Assembly: GCA_963771985.1 (NCBI GenBank)
Contig: CAVYVO010000036.1
Coordinates: 1-64,000 of the forward strand
Direction: 5' to 3'
DNA from: Trebonia sp963771985
GTDB lineage: Bacteria > Actinomycetota > Actinomycetes > Streptosporangiales > Streptosporangiaceae
DNA length: 64,000 bases
Shown here: piece after piece, positions 37,634 through 46,566 of the stretch
Numbering within the stretch: the stretch's first letter is position 1
Layout: every line of letters starts with the position of its first letter
Notes under the pieces: model-generated
Seen by the model: only the letters and a program-made list of their open reading frames with translations
Told to the model about the DNA's origin: nothing
The model's database searches: none
Program-made: the position numbers and the translations under genes

Positions 37634-38851
37634 ATGCCAGGTAACCGCGCCGTCGCTTACATGAGCCCGGGACGTGTCGAGGTCCAGACGATCGACTACC
37701 CGGGACTCGAGCTGCGGGACGGGCCGGGGGTCAACCCGGCGAACGTGGGCCGCAAATGCCCGCATGGGGTGATCCTCAAGGTCGTCTCGACGAACATCTG
37801 CGGCAGCGACCAGCACATGGTGCGCGGCCGCACCACCGCGCCGGAGGGCCTCGTGCTCGGCCACGAGATCACCGGCGAGGTCGTGGAGGCCGGCCCCGGC
37901 GTCGAGTTCATCAAGGTCGGCGACCTGGTCAGCGTCCCGTTCAACATCGCCTGCGGCCGGTGCCGGAACTGCAAGGAGCGCAAGACCGGCGTCTGCCTGA
38001 ACGTCAACCCGGACCGGCCCGGATCCGCCTACGGCTACGTGGACATGGGCGGCTGGGTCGGCGGCCAGGCCGAGTACGTGATGGTCCCGTACGCGGACTT
38101 CAACCTGCTGAAGTTCCCCGACAAGGACCAGGCGATGGCCAAGATCCGGGACCTTACGATGCTGTCCGACATCTTCCCGACCGGGTACCACGGCGCCCGC
38201 ACGGCGGGCGTCACCACCGGGTCGACCGTGTACGTGGCCGGCGCCGGACCGGTGGGCCTGGCCTGCGCGCATTCCGCGCAAGTGCTCGGCGCGGCGGTCG
38301 TCATCGTCGGCGACATGAACGCCGACCGGCTTAAGCAAGCGCAGAGCTTCGGCTGCGAGACCATCGACCTGACCAAGGACGCGTCGCCCGGCGACCAGAT
38401 CGAGCAGATCCTCGGCGAGCCCGAGGTGGACGCCGCGGTGGACTGCGTCGGGTTCGAGGCGCGCGGGCACGGCGCGGGCGCGGGCGAGGCCCCGGCGACC
38501 GTGCTCAACGACATCATGACGGTGGCCAAGGCCGGGGGCGGGCTTGGCATCCCCGGGCTGTATGTGACCGGCGACCCCGGGGGCATCGACGAGGACGCCA
38601 AGATCGGCTCGCTGCGGGTGCGGCTCGGCCTCGGCTGGGCCAAGTCGCACTACTTCACCACCGGCCAGTGCCCGGTGATGATGTACCACCGTGAGCTCAT
38701 GATGGCGATCCTGCACGACAAGGCGCACATCGCGGACGCGGTGAACGCCACGGTGATCTCGCTCGACCGGGCCCCGGAAGGTTACCGGGACTTCGACTCC
38801 GGCGTCGCGCGCAAGTTCGTCATCGATCCGCACGGCATGATCGCGCCCTGA
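37634..38851 (+). CDS. fdhA: Glutathione-independent formaldehyde dehydrogenase
   Basis: 405-residue zinc alcohol dehydrogenase of the FdhA type, which oxidises formaldehyde to formate with tightly bound NAD. Catalytic zinc ligands: Cys in STNICGSDQH and His in LGHEITGEV. The structural zinc cluster is CGRCRNCKERKTGVC. The nucleotide site is VAGAGPVGLACAHSAQ. The C-terminal region FTTGQCPVMMYHRELM is typical of this subgroup. The start is the ATG at 37,634 with GGGAGGT six bases upstream. It follows the alcohol dehydrogenase/two-component genes and precedes the methylamine-like cluster. Confidence 0.92.
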   Translation: MPGNRAVAYMSPGRVEVQTIDYPGLELRDGPGVNPANVGRKCPHGVILKVVSTNICGSDQHMVRGRTTAPEGLVLGHEITGEVVEAGPGVEFIKVGDLVSVPFNIACGRCRNCKERKTGVCLNVNPDRPGSAYGYVDMGGWVGGQAEYVMVPYADFNLLKFPDKDQAMAKIRDLTMLSDIFPTGYHGARTAGVTTGSTVYVAGAGPVGLACAHSAQVLGAAVVIVGDMNADRLKQAQSFGCETIDLTKDASPGDQIEQILGEPEVDAAVDCVGFEARGHGAGAGEAPATVLNDIMTVAKAGGGLGIPGLYVTGDPGGIDEDAKIGSLRVRLGLGWAKSHYFTTGQCPVMMYHRELMMAILHDKAHIADAVNATVISLDRAPEGYRDFDSGVARKFVIDPHGMIAP

Positions 38852-38860
38852 GTAACGAGG

Positions 38861-39286
38861 TCACAGGTCCAGGATGATGGTGACCGGGCCGTCGTTGACG
38901 AGGGCGACCTTCATGCCCGCGCCGAACTTACCGGTCGCTACGTGCGCGCCGAGCTGTCTTAGCTCAGCGATGACGGCCTCGACCAGCGGCTCGGCGACCG
39001 GCCCTGGGGCGGCGTTGATCCAGGTGGGGCGGCGGCCTTTGGCGGTCTCGGCGTACAGGGTGAACTGGCTGACGACGAGAAGCGGTGCGCCGAGATCGGA
39101 GCAGGACTTCTCGCCGTCGAGGATGCGCAGGCCCCAGAGCTTGGCGGCGAGCTTGGCGGCCTTGTCCTTCGTGTCATCGTGCGTCACGCCGACGAGGACC
39201 AGCAGTCCTGGTTCTTCGATAGCGCCGACGACCCGCCCGTCCACGGTGACGCTCGCCTGGCTCACCCGCTGCACAACTGCCCGCAC
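38861..39286 (-). CDS. dtd: D-aminoacyl-tRNA deacylase
   Basis: 141-residue DTD. It hydrolyses D-amino acids from mischarged tRNA. The diagnostic motifs are VSQFTLYAETAKGRRP (the SQFTL motif with the active-site Thr region) and GKFGAGMKVALVNDGPVT (the G-cisPro-type NXGPV/T pocket, here NDGPVT). The start is the GTG at 39,286, giving RAVVQRVSQASVTVDG; the longer frame upstream is antisense shadow. It converges on fdhA with a 9-bp gap. Confidence 0.93.
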   Translation of the reverse strand: MRAVVQRVSQASVTVDGRVVGAIEEPGLLVLVGVTHDDTKDKAAKLAAKLWGLRILDGEKSCSDLGAPLLVVSQFTLYAETAKGRRPTWINAAPGPVAEPLVEAVIAELRQLGAHVATGKFGAGMKVALVNDGPVTIILDL

Positions 39287-39364
39287 GAGGAGCCAGCGTA
39301 CCGGAGTGCGACCTATCGGACCGAGAAGGCCAGGTAAGGGGCTTCGACGCGCGATAATGTCCGG

Positions 39365-40342
39365 GTGACGTTGGAGCAGTTGTCCCCGGGCGATGTGTCG
39401 GTTAACCCGGTGCTCGCCGAAGTTGTCCGGTCCGGGTTCGTGGAATCCCGGCACCGCGGCGCGATCGCCGCGCTCGCCCCCGACGGTACCTTCGCGTTCA
39501 CGGCGGGCAGCGCGAACACGCCGGTCTTCCCGCGTTCGTCGAACAAGCCGCTGCAGGCGACGGCGATGCTCACGGCCGGCCTGCCGCTGGACGGGGAACT
39601 GCTCGCGCTGGCCGCGGCCAGCCACTCCGGTGAGGACTTCCACGTCCAGGGCGTGCGCGACATCCTCGACTTCGCCGGGCTCACCGAGAGCGACCTGCGC
39701 TGCCCGCCGTCGCTGCCCCTCGACGAGGCGACCGCGCGGCGGCTGATCAAGGAGAGCGGCACGCCGCAGGCGCGAGTGCGGATGAACTGCTCCGGCAAGC
39801 ACGCCGCGATGCTGGCCACGTGCATCGCGAACGACTGGCCCGTTGAGACGTACCTGGATCCCGGGCACCCGCTGCAACAGCACATCAGGATGACGATCGA
39901 GGAACTGGCCAGGGAGCCGGTCGCGGCGGTGGGCGTCGACGGCTGCGGGGCGCCGCTGTTCGCGCTGACACTCGGCGGCGTGGCCCGCGCGTTCCGCGCG
40001 CTCGTGCTCGCGGAGCCGGACACCGCGCAGCGCAAGGTCGCGGACGCGATGCGGAAGTTCCCCGAGTGGACGAGCGGCACCACCCGTGACGAGAACCGGC
40101 TGATGACCGGCATTCCGGGGCTGCTGCTCAAGGCCGGCGCCGAAGGCGTCGACGCGTTCGCGCTGCCGGACGGCAGCGCCGCGGCGGTCAAGATCGAAGA
40201 CGGCGGCGCCCGGGCGCGGACACCGGTCACGGTGGCGATCCTCACGGCTTTCGGCGCGCAGCCCCCGGCGGACCTCGCCGCCACCGCGGTCAACGGCGGC
40301 GGCCAGCCCGTCGGCGAGATCCGCGCCGCCTGGATGCGGTAG
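39365..40342 (+). CDS. Asparaginase II-type (Pfam Asparaginase_II) amidohydrolase
   Basis: 325 residues of the asparaginase family first known from Rhizobium. Signature segments are RSSNKPLQATAML, SHSGEDFHVQGVRDIL, MNCSGKHAAMLATCIANDWP and VGVDGCGAPLFAL. The start is a GTG with GATAAT eight bases before it and no ribosome site, so a leaderless transcript is likely. It lies directly upstream of the type III ligase gene, 79 bp away, and may act in the same nitrogen metabolism. Confidence 0.88.
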   Translation: MTLEQLSPGDVSVNPVLAEVVRSGFVESRHRGAIAALAPDGTFAFTAGSANTPVFPRSSNKPLQATAMLTAGLPLDGELLALAAASHSGEDFHVQGVRDILDFAGLTESDLRCPPSLPLDEATARRLIKESGTPQARVRMNCSGKHAAMLATCIANDWPVETYLDPGHPLQQHIRMTIEELAREPVAAVGVDGCGAPLFALTLGGVARAFRALVLAEPDTAQRKVADAMRKFPEWTSGTTRDENRLMTGIPGLLLKAGAEGVDAFALPDGSAAAVKIEDGGARARTPVTVAILTAFGAQPPADLAATAVNGGGQPVGEIRAAWMR

Positions 40343-40421
40343 CTCCGGCGTTCACGGAGGCGTAACACGGCGGCGTCCGGGCGTAACGCGGCGGCAGCCG
40401 CGGGGCGGTAGAAACCGGATC

Positions 40422-41780
40422 ATGGCGCCTCAGACACCTGAAGAACTCGCGGCGGCGGTCGAGCGGGACGGCATCGAGTTCCTGTTCGCGATGTTCGTCG
40501 ACCTGCACGGCAAGCCGTGCGCCAAGCTCGTCCCGGTCTCCGCGCTCGAGCAGATGCTGGCGGGCGGCGCCGGGTTCGCCGGCTACGCCGCGGGGCCGAT
40601 GGGACAGACCCCGGCCGACCCGGACCTGATCGCGGTGCCGGATATCAGCTCCTACACGCCGATGCCCTGGCGGCCGGGGCTGGCCATCGTCATGTGCGAC
40701 CCGCACGTCGACGGCAAGCCGTGGCCGTACGCTCCGCGGGTCATCCTGAAGAGCGCCCTCGCGGGCCTGGCGGCCCGCGGCATGAGCTATCACGCCGGGG
40801 CCGAACCGGAGTACTTCCTCGTCAAGAAGACGGCGGCCGGGGGCATCCAGGTGGCCGACGAGCTGGATGACGCCGGGCTGCCGTGCTACGACGCCAAGGG
40901 CCTGACCAGGAGCTATGAGTTCCTGACGACGCTGAGCAAGACGATGAACGCGCTCGGCTGGTCCAACTACGCCAATGACCACGAGGACGGCAACGGGCAG
41001 TTCGAGCAGAACTTCACCTACGCCGGCGCGCTCACCACCGCCGACCGGATGATCATCTTCCGGTACATGGTCCACTCCCTCGCCCAGGAGCAGGGCATGC
41101 TCGCCACGTTCATGCCCAAGCCGTTCAAGGACCGCACCGGCACCGGCATGCACCTGCACCTGTCGCTGTGGTCCGCCGACGGCGCGGAACCGCTGTTCCA
41201 CGACGACGGGGACGAGCGCAAGCTGGGCCTGTCAGAGCTGGCCTACCAGTTCATCGGCGGCGTGCTCGACCACGCGCCCGGCCTGACCGCGGTGACCTGC
41301 CCGACGGTCAACTCCTACAAGCGGGTCGCCGCGGCCGCGCCGGCGTCCGGCGCGGCGTGGGCGCCCGGCTACGTCACCTACGGCGGTAACAACCGCACCC
41401 AGATGATCCGCGTGCCGGACGCGGGCCGGATCGAGGTGCGGGCCGTCGACGGCCTGGCCAACCCCTACCTCGCGCTGACCGCGCTGCTCGCCGCGGGGCT
41501 CGACGGCATCGACCGCCGGCTCGACCCGGGCGAGCCCAACCGGTCGAATCTCTTCGACCTGCCCGTCGGGGAGGTCACCGGCCGCGGCATCAGGCAGCTG
41601 CCGCCCACGCTGGGGCACGCGGCGGATGAGCTGGCCGCCGACGGGGTGCTGCGCGAGGCGTTCGGTAAGGTGCCGGGCGGCGAGTACGTGGACTACTACG
41701 CGTCGGTCAAGCGCGCCGAGTTCGCCGAATACCACGCGGAGGTCTCCCCCTGGGAAATCCGCCGTTACCTCACACTCTGA
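40422..41780 (+). CDS. glnT: Type III glutamate-ammonia/alkylamine ligase (GlnT/GmaS-like)
   Basis: 452-residue glutamine-synthetase-fold ligase of the group that includes gamma-glutamylmethylamide synthetase, which joins methylamine to glutamate with ATP. Metal- and glutamate-site motifs are visible: EPEYFL, the GNGQFEQNF segment, GTGMHLHLSLW and ANPYLALTALLAAG. Length fits that group better than the classical enzyme. Split glutamate-synthase-like genes, a permease and a sarcosine-oxidase-like gene nearby support a methylamine role, but glutamine or other amine ligation cannot be excluded from sequence alone. Confidence 0.85.
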   Translation: MAPQTPEELAAAVERDGIEFLFAMFVDLHGKPCAKLVPVSALEQMLAGGAGFAGYAAGPMGQTPADPDLIAVPDISSYTPMPWRPGLAIVMCDPHVDGKPWPYAPRVILKSALAGLAARGMSYHAGAEPEYFLVKKTAAGGIQVADELDDAGLPCYDAKGLTRSYEFLTTLSKTMNALGWSNYANDHEDGNGQFEQNFTYAGALTTADRMIIFRYMVHSLAQEQGMLATFMPKPFKDRTGTGMHLHLSLWSADGAEPLFHDDGDERKLGLSELAYQFIGGVLDHAPGLTAVTCPTVNSYKRVAAAAPASGAAWAPGYVTYGGNNRTQMIRVPDAGRIEVRAVDGLANPYLALTALLAAGLDGIDRRLDPGEPNRSNLFDLPVGEVTGRGIRQLPPTLGHAADELAADGVLREAFGKVPGGEYVDYYASVKRAEFAEYHAEVSPWEIRRYLTL

Positions 41781-41804
41781 TAGCGCGTTCATACAATGAG
41801 ATCC

Positions 41805-42518
41805 GTGAGCATCGAGGGGGTGCCGTCCGGTTTGTCGGGGGTGCGGGGGTCGTCCCCCGCGGGCCAGCAGAGCAAGGCCGTCTTCGGCGACACCTCTTCC
41901 CTGTTGGCAGAGACCAGCCGGCATCCCGCACCTCTCGAGGCGACGCTGTCGTCGGTGATCGCGCTGCGCGTCAAGGAGGCGCGGCAGCGCAAGGGCCTGC
42001 CGATCCGCACGCTGTCGGAGCGCACCGGCATCTCCAAGGGGATGCTCTCCAAGATCGAGAACGCGCAGGTCTCGCCCAGCCTGGCCACGCTCGCCCGGCT
42101 GGCCGAGGCGCTGGACGCGCCGCTCACCTCGTTCTTCCGCGGCTTCGACGAGGAACGGGACGCGGTGTTCGTCAAGGCCGGGCACGGCGCGGAGATCCGC
42201 CGCGAGGGCGTCGCGGCCGGCCACCACTACCAGCAGCTCGGCTTCATGCGCGGCCAGCACCGGCGGATGACCCCGCAGCTGGTCACCCTCACCGAGGGCG
42301 CCGAGGTCTTCCCGCTCTACCAGCACCCCGGCACCGAGTTCCTGTACATGCTGTCCGGCGTCATGGCCTACGGCCACGGCCGGGCGGTCTACGTGCTGGA
42401 GCCGGGCGACGCGCTGCAGTTCGACGGCGAGGCCTCGCACGGCCCGGTCGAGCTGATCAAGCTGCCCGCCCGCTTCCTGTCGGTGACCGCGGTCGGCATC
42501 GTGCACGACCCCGCCTGA
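41805..42518 (+). CDS. XRE-family regulator with cupin domain
   Basis: About 237 residues. Helix-turn-helix: LRVKEARQRKGLPIRTLSERTGISKGMLSKIENAQ, with SPSLATLARLAEAL. The C-terminal cupin has the barrel motifs FPLYQHPGTEFLYMLSG and YVLEPGDALQFDGEASHGP. Such regulators often sense amines or amino acids. The start is read as the GTG at 41,805: TACAAT stands eight bases upstream and there is no ribosome site. The first ~30 residues come from a GC-rich repeat (SGLSGVRGSSPAGQQ). It probably controls the flanking ligase, permease and oxidase genes. Confidence 0.85.
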   Translation: MSIEGVPSGLSGVRGSSPAGQQSKAVFGDTSSLLAETSRHPAPLEATLSSVIALRVKEARQRKGLPIRTLSERTGISKGMLSKIENAQVSPSLATLARLAEALDAPLTSFFRGFDEERDAVFVKAGHGAEIRREGVAAGHHYQQLGFMRGQHRRMTPQLVTLTEGAEVFPLYQHPGTEFLYMLSGVMAYGHGRAVYVLEPGDALQFDGEASHGPVELIKLPARFLSVTAVGIVHDPA

Positions 42519-42564
42519 CACCCAGCCCGGCATCGCGCCCCTACGCCGGCCCGGACCAACGGCG

Positions 42565-42615
42565 GGTCGATTGCGCAATCGACCACACTAGAGCGGGTCG
42601 ATCGCGCAATCGGCC
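42565..42615. repeat. Palindromic repeat pair, 31 bp apart
   Basis: GGTCGATTGCGCAATCGACC at 42,565-42,584 and a slightly diverged copy at 42,596-42,615, joined by ACACTAGAGCG. The pair lies between the convergent stops of the XRE and USP genes. Confidence 0.9.
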
Positions 42616-42637
42616 TGCTGGTCGATGAGATTTCGTC

Positions 42638-43252
42638 TCAGATTGTGAGACAGAGTCCGTATCGTGAGACAATCCCGGCGGTTCGCGCGGAATCCTCTCC
42701 GTGGAGACTTACCTGTGTCGGCCCGGCGCGACAAGGCCCACGGAGGCGGACCTGCGAGGGTAAGCGGGCGGTTCCGGGTACCAGCGCGAGGTCGACTCCT
42801 CGCATGCGGAAGCGGACATAGCGGGCGGCCGTCCAGGCCTCGGCCCGGCCGAGCCGGCTCGCGCGGGGGTCGTCGATGATGACGTGCCGCACGTCGCCGG
42901 CCGCGCGGGCCGCCCGGGCGAACGACCGGCCGGGGCTGCGGGTGATGACGACTTCGCCGTCCGCCTTCGCGCCGGCCTCGTGCAGAACTCTGATCGCTGT
43001 CGTCACGATGGACTGAGCCTGGTCGCGCTCCTTCTTGTTCGGCATGAGGCCCGGATGCTGCAACCCGAACGAGGAGCCGTGGAGCTTCGCGACCGTGATG
43101 ACCCGGATCCGTGAACCGTTCGCGAGGCGCGCGGCTTCGGCGATCGCCTCGTCGCTGAACGGCTTGCCCGTCGAGGCGAGCAGGACGGTGGCGGGCGGCA
43201 GCGCCGCCCGGGCGCTGGGTTTGCGCCAGAGCGGCCGCGGCGGGGAGATCAC
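42638..43252 (-). CDS. Universal stress protein-like protein
   Basis: 204 residues with the UspA-like pattern: TVLLASTGKPFSDEAIAEAARLA at the start, VITVAKLHG, a central SPGRSFARAARAAGDVRHVIIDDP, and ALVPGTARLP near the core end. The ATP-binding GxxG(9)G signature is not complete, so nucleotide binding is uncertain. The last ~50 residues look unstructured. It overlaps the APC permease stop by four bases (GTGA), so they are one transcript. A second protein of this kind lies next to the oxidase. Confidence 0.7.
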   Translation of the reverse strand: MISPPRPLWRKPSARAALPPATVLLASTGKPFSDEAIAEAARLANGSRIRVITVAKLHGSSFGLQHPGLMPNKKERDQAQSIVTTAIRVLHEAGAKADGEVVITRSPGRSFARAARAAGDVRHVIIDDPRASRLGRAEAWTAARYVRFRMRGVDLALVPGTARLPSQVRLRGPCRAGPTQVSLHGEDSARTAGIVSRYGLCLTI

Positions 43253-44736
43253 GCTTCCTCTTCGGCGAGGACTGGTGCGGCGGCCGCCGCTACCGGGACG
43301 GGACGGCGCTGGTCAGACCGCTTGCGCCAGAAGTACAGCGGGAAGTACAGCGCCATCACCACCAGGCCGAGGATGAACAGGACGGGGCCCGAGTTCGGGG
43401 CGACGACGATGTTCGGCGCGTTCCAGCCGCCGTAGAAGTAGACGACCGCCCAGAACAGGAAGATGCCCAGCGCCAGGAAGCGGACCCAGCCCGGCAGCCG
43501 GAGCGGGCGCTCGGCGGCGGGGCGGAGCTGCCGGTAGACGAAGTAGCCGCCCAGCGCCATCGCGCAGGAGAACAGGTAGCCCGCGTTGGAGAAAATGTAA
43601 ATCCGCACCGGCGATCCGAACAGCACCACGATCATCGACGCCACCACGTTGAACGCCATGGCGCGCGCGGGCACGCCGTGCACGTTGACCTTGCCGAACC
43701 AGCGCGGCAGCATGCCGTCTTCTGATGCCTGATACAGGGAGCGCCCGGTGCCCATGATCGCGTTCAGCACCGACAGCAGGAGCGCGAGGATCAGCGGCAG
43801 GCCGATGAACCACCTGATCCAGGACCCGTGGCCGAACAGCGCGGTGGTGAAGTCCGTGTACAGGGTGAGCGGGTCGGTGCTTGACAGGGCTGCGCCGAGG
43901 ACCCCGACGAACACCAGCGGGGTCAGGATGTAGATGAGCATCCCGTAGACGCCCTCGACGGTCAGCGCGATCTTCGCGTCCCGCGGGCCGTTGCGGCACT
44001 CCCCCACGTAGCAGGCCGCCGCCTCCATCGCGATCACGTTCCAGGTGATCGGGAACATCCAGGCGAGGATGAACGTGGCGTTGGCGTCCACGCCCTTGGG
44101 CGCGTGGAAACCCGCGATGTTGGACCAGTGGAAGCTGCCGGTCTTGAACAGCGGGAGGAGGATCAGCACGGTGAGCGGGACCATGGACAGGATGCCGAGG
44201 ACAGTGGCGAACCCGGCGCCGAGCTTCACCCCGAAGTAGCAGGGGATGTAGATCGCCAGCAGGCCCGTGAAGCTGATCAGCAGCACCGTCGTGGAGATCG
44301 GCGCGCCGTAGCTGCCGAACAAGTGGATCGTGCCGCCCTGCGGGATGCTGAACAGCGTGGAGAGGTACGCGGCGGTGAGGATCATGTTGATCGGGGCCAC
44401 CGGGAACCAGCCGAGCCAGTACGACCAGCCGGACAGGCCGCCCAGATGCCGCGCGGCGGTGTTGCCGACCAGGGGCCGGAAGCTCTCGGCGGTGTAGCTG
44501 GGGATGCCGCCCGCCCGGTGCGGCCACATGCAGGCCAGCTCAGCCAGGCACAGGCACAGCACCAGGCCGAAGACCGTGTTGATGCCGATCGCCCAGATCG
44601 CGGTGGCGCCCATGCCCTGCACGGCGTACGGCGCGATGCCGGTGACCAGGATCGTCCCGGCCAGGCCGATGACGAACGCGCCCCACCAGTTGGTGCCTTT
44701 CTGCAGCCCTGCCCGGGGCTCTGTCGTCACGGCCAT
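43249..44736 (-). CDS. APC-family amino acid/amine permease
   Basis: 495 residues with about twelve membrane helices. The family start GTNWWGAFVIGLAGTILVTGI is followed by GGLSGWSYWLGWFPVAPINMIL and TWNVIAMEAAACYVGECRNGPRDAKIA, characteristic of APC transporters. The C-terminus is a short charged tail. It probably imports an amine or amino acid for the adjacent ligase/oxidase genes. The start is the ATG at 44,736. A gap of about 700 bp lies upstream. Confidence 0.88.
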   Translation of the reverse strand: MAVTTEPRAGLQKGTNWWGAFVIGLAGTILVTGIAPYAVQGMGATAIWAIGINTVFGLVLCLCLAELACMWPHRAGGIPSYTAESFRPLVGNTAARHLGGLSGWSYWLGWFPVAPINMILTAAYLSTLFSIPQGGTIHLFGSYGAPISTTVLLISFTGLLAIYIPCYFGVKLGAGFATVLGILSMVPLTVLILLPLFKTGSFHWSNIAGFHAPKGVDANATFILAWMFPITWNVIAMEAAACYVGECRNGPRDAKIALTVEGVYGMLIYILTPLVFVGVLGAALSSTDPLTLYTDFTTALFGHGSWIRWFIGLPLILALLLSVLNAIMGTGRSLYQASEDGMLPRWFGKVNVHGVPARAMAFNVVASMIVVLFGSPVRIYIFSNAGYLFSCAMALGGYFVYRQLRPAAERPLRLPGWVRFLALGIFLFWAVVYFYGGWNAPNIVVAPNSGPVLFILGLVVMALYFPLYFWRKRSDQRRPVPVAAAAAPVLAEEEA

Positions 44737-44892
44737 GTCCTGCTGCGCCTCCCTTTGCCGGTTGGGTCTAGGAGACCGTCGGGAGGTTACGGCTGCGTAT
44801 GCTCAGGCCGCTTCGCGGTTAGGCGCGTGTAACGCGCGCCTCCCCCACCGGAAACAGTCGGGCAATCCCTGTTACACCCGGCGGCCCAGCGG

Positions 44893-44914
44893 GGGTCGAT
44901 TGCGCAATCGACCC
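44893..44914. repeat. Palindromic repeat, single copy upstream of the permease
   Basis: GGGTCGATTGCGCAATCGACCC, extended on both sides by GC pairs. It is 157 bp upstream of the permease start. Confidence 0.85.
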
Positions 44915-45046
44915 GCTCCAGGGCTGGCCGACTGGCTACACACTTCTGACGATGCTGGTGCCTAATTCCCTGGCCCGCGAGACCGGGGCGCCCGGCGGTG
45001 CGGGCGGCGCCGGCCACTTCTTCAACTTCAGGTTGAGACATATCAG

Positions 45047-45116
45047 ACTTCGCTTACGAGACGCATCCGCATATCGGGATAATCCGGGCATTAAATGGTC
45101 ACCCGGTAAGCGAAGT
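45047..45116. repeat. 70-bp inverted-arm element with other arms
   Basis: Perfect 11-bp arms ACTTCGCTTAC and GTAAGCGAAGT are separated by 48 AT-rich bases. Size matches the 71-bp elements but the arm sequence differs. It lies in the 700-bp gap between permease and oxidase, which holds no clear gene. Confidence 0.65.
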
Positions 45117-45230
45117 TGATTCGCTGGGCCGCCGCGGCAAACTGGAGTGACTGGCGTGACGGCAGAGGCGGCGCCCGCGGATGAATTAGCCGCCAGCATC
45201 TTCTGATGCCCGGCGACGCTGCCGCCATGC

Positions 45231-45283
45231 GAGGTCTGTGGCCCCCTGACCCCACAAGATGAGGCCTGTGGACCACAGACCTC
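45231..45283. repeat. Nested inverted repeat, possible alternative hairpins
   Basis: GAGGTCTGTGG (45,231) pairs with CCACAGACCTC (45,273-45,283). A second near copy, GAGGCCTGTGG (45,261-45,271), could pair with the same partner, so two mutually exclusive hairpins are possible. Confidence 0.6.
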
Positions 45284-45382
45284 AAACGTGCCGCCGCGGC
45301 GGGGCGCGGCAAACCACATGACGCTGGCCGGAAACGGACATCAATAACTTGATTACCGACAAGCCCATGGCACGCAAAAAGC

Positions 45383-45394
45383 TTCGCGATCATG
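45383..45394. repeat. Half arm of the 71-bp element family
   Basis: TTCGCGATCATG matches the right arm of the 71-bp elements. The expected left arm 71 bases away is not recognisable. Confidence 0.4.
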
Positions 45395-45441
45395 AAACTG
45401 CGTGCGCGGGGCGGGGGCTGGGGGGCTGGCGGAGCGGGGCG

Positions 45442-46566
45442 TTAGCGGGGGGTGGGGGCGGGGAGGGTGAAGCGGGGGGTGGGGGCGGGGTTGCCGGCGG
45501 CCAGGTCGGTGATGATCTCGCCGAGGAGGGGGGCGAACTTGGCGCCGTGGCCTGAGCAGGCCGAGGCGATCACCAGCGGGCCGCGCCGGTCGAGGATGAA
45601 GTCCTCGTTGGCCGTGGTCGTGTACAGGCAGGTCACCTCGTTGACGGGGGCCGTGTCCAGGCCCGGCAGGCGCTTGCCGATGAACGCGATCAGGCGGTCG
45701 CGCGCGGCCGGGTCGACGATCCCGTCGCGGGTCGCCGCGGTGGTGACCTTGCCGTGATGGTGCTGGCCCAGCTTGATCGCGCCGGGTACCTCGCCGTCGC
45801 GGCCGCCGGGCAGGCCGTACACATGGTCGTCGGCGTCCAGGGAGATGAAGATCGGCCACGGCGCGGCCGGCCGCTCGCGGGGGGCGAAGTGGAGCACCTG
45901 CTGCTGGGTGACCTCAAGCGGCGGCAGCGGGACGAGAGACTCCAGGAGCGGCGGCAGCCAGCCGCCGGCCGCGACGGCCGCCACCGGGGCGGTGAACGTG
46001 CCGCTGTCGGTGTGCGCGATCGCGCCGTCGCCGCCGGGGGTGGTCTCCAGGCGCGTGACCGGCGTATCGAAGCGGACGTCGGCGCCGCGGGCGGCCGCGA
46101 GGCGCAGCATCGCGGCCATCGCGCGCCCGGGGTCGAGCACGCCGGCGTCGGCGTGGAACATCACCGGGCCGGGGGCGGCGAAGGAGAAATGGGGCCAGCG
46201 TTCGGTGGCTTCTTCTGGGGAGAGCAGGGCGGCGGGGACGCCGCAGGACGTGAGCACGGCGTGCAGGCGCGCGGGGTCGCGCTCGGCGCCGAAGTCCAGG
46301 CCGCCGGTCATCAGCAGCAGGGGCTCGCCGGCTTCCGCTTCCAGCGCGCGCCATCGCTCCCCCGCCTGCCCGGTCAGCCGGACATACAGCGGATCGGGGT
46401 AGGCGCGGCGGAAGATCCGGGCGCTGCCGTGCGAGCTTCCCCGCCGGTGCCCGGGACCGAACGCCTCGAGGACCACGACGTCCATGCCGCGTGCCGACGC
46501 CGCCCAGGCCGCGGCCGACCCGGCCAGGCCGGCGCCGACGATGATGAGGTCGGCGCGCGTGCTCAC
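45442..46566 (-). CDS. Monomeric sarcosine/N-methylamino acid oxidase-like flavoprotein
   Basis: 374-residue FAD oxidoreductase of the monomeric sarcosine oxidase/N-methyltryptophan oxidase group, which demethylates N-methyl amino acids to formaldehyde and hydrogen peroxide. The dinucleotide fold is ADLIIVGAGLAGSAAAW. The family motif GSSHGSARIFRRAY follows. CLYTTTANEDFILD carries the Cys that binds FAD covalently in this group, and ACSGHGAKFAP is the last conserved loop. The start is taken as the GTG at 46,566 overlapping the stop of the upstream gene; an ATG at 46,581 is possible. N-methylglutamate is a plausible substrate from context. Confidence 0.85.
   Translation of the reverse strand: MSTRADLIIVGAGLAGSAAAWAASARGMDVVVLEAFGPGHRRGSSHGSARIFRRAYPDPLYVRLTGQAGERWRALEAEAGEPLLLMTGGLDFGAERDPARLHAVLTSCGVPAALLSPEEATERWPHFSFAAPGPVMFHADAGVLDPGRAMAAMLRLAAARGADVRFDTPVTRLETTPGGDGAIAHTDSGTFTAPVAAVAAGGWLPPLLESLVPLPPLEVTQQQVLHFAPRERPAAPWPIFISLDADDHVYGLPGGRDGEVPGAIKLGQHHHGKVTTAATRDGIVDPAARDRLIAFIGKRLPGLDTAPVNEVTCLYTTTANEDFILDRRGPLVIASACSGHGAKFAPLLGEIITDLAAGNPAPTPRFTLPAPTPR

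Noticed and set aside
44936..45319. 127-codon minus-strand frame in the permease-oxidase gap
   Set aside because: Its repeated CGPQ/RGPQ pattern comes from the nested inverted repeat. There is no ribosome site and no recognisable domain.
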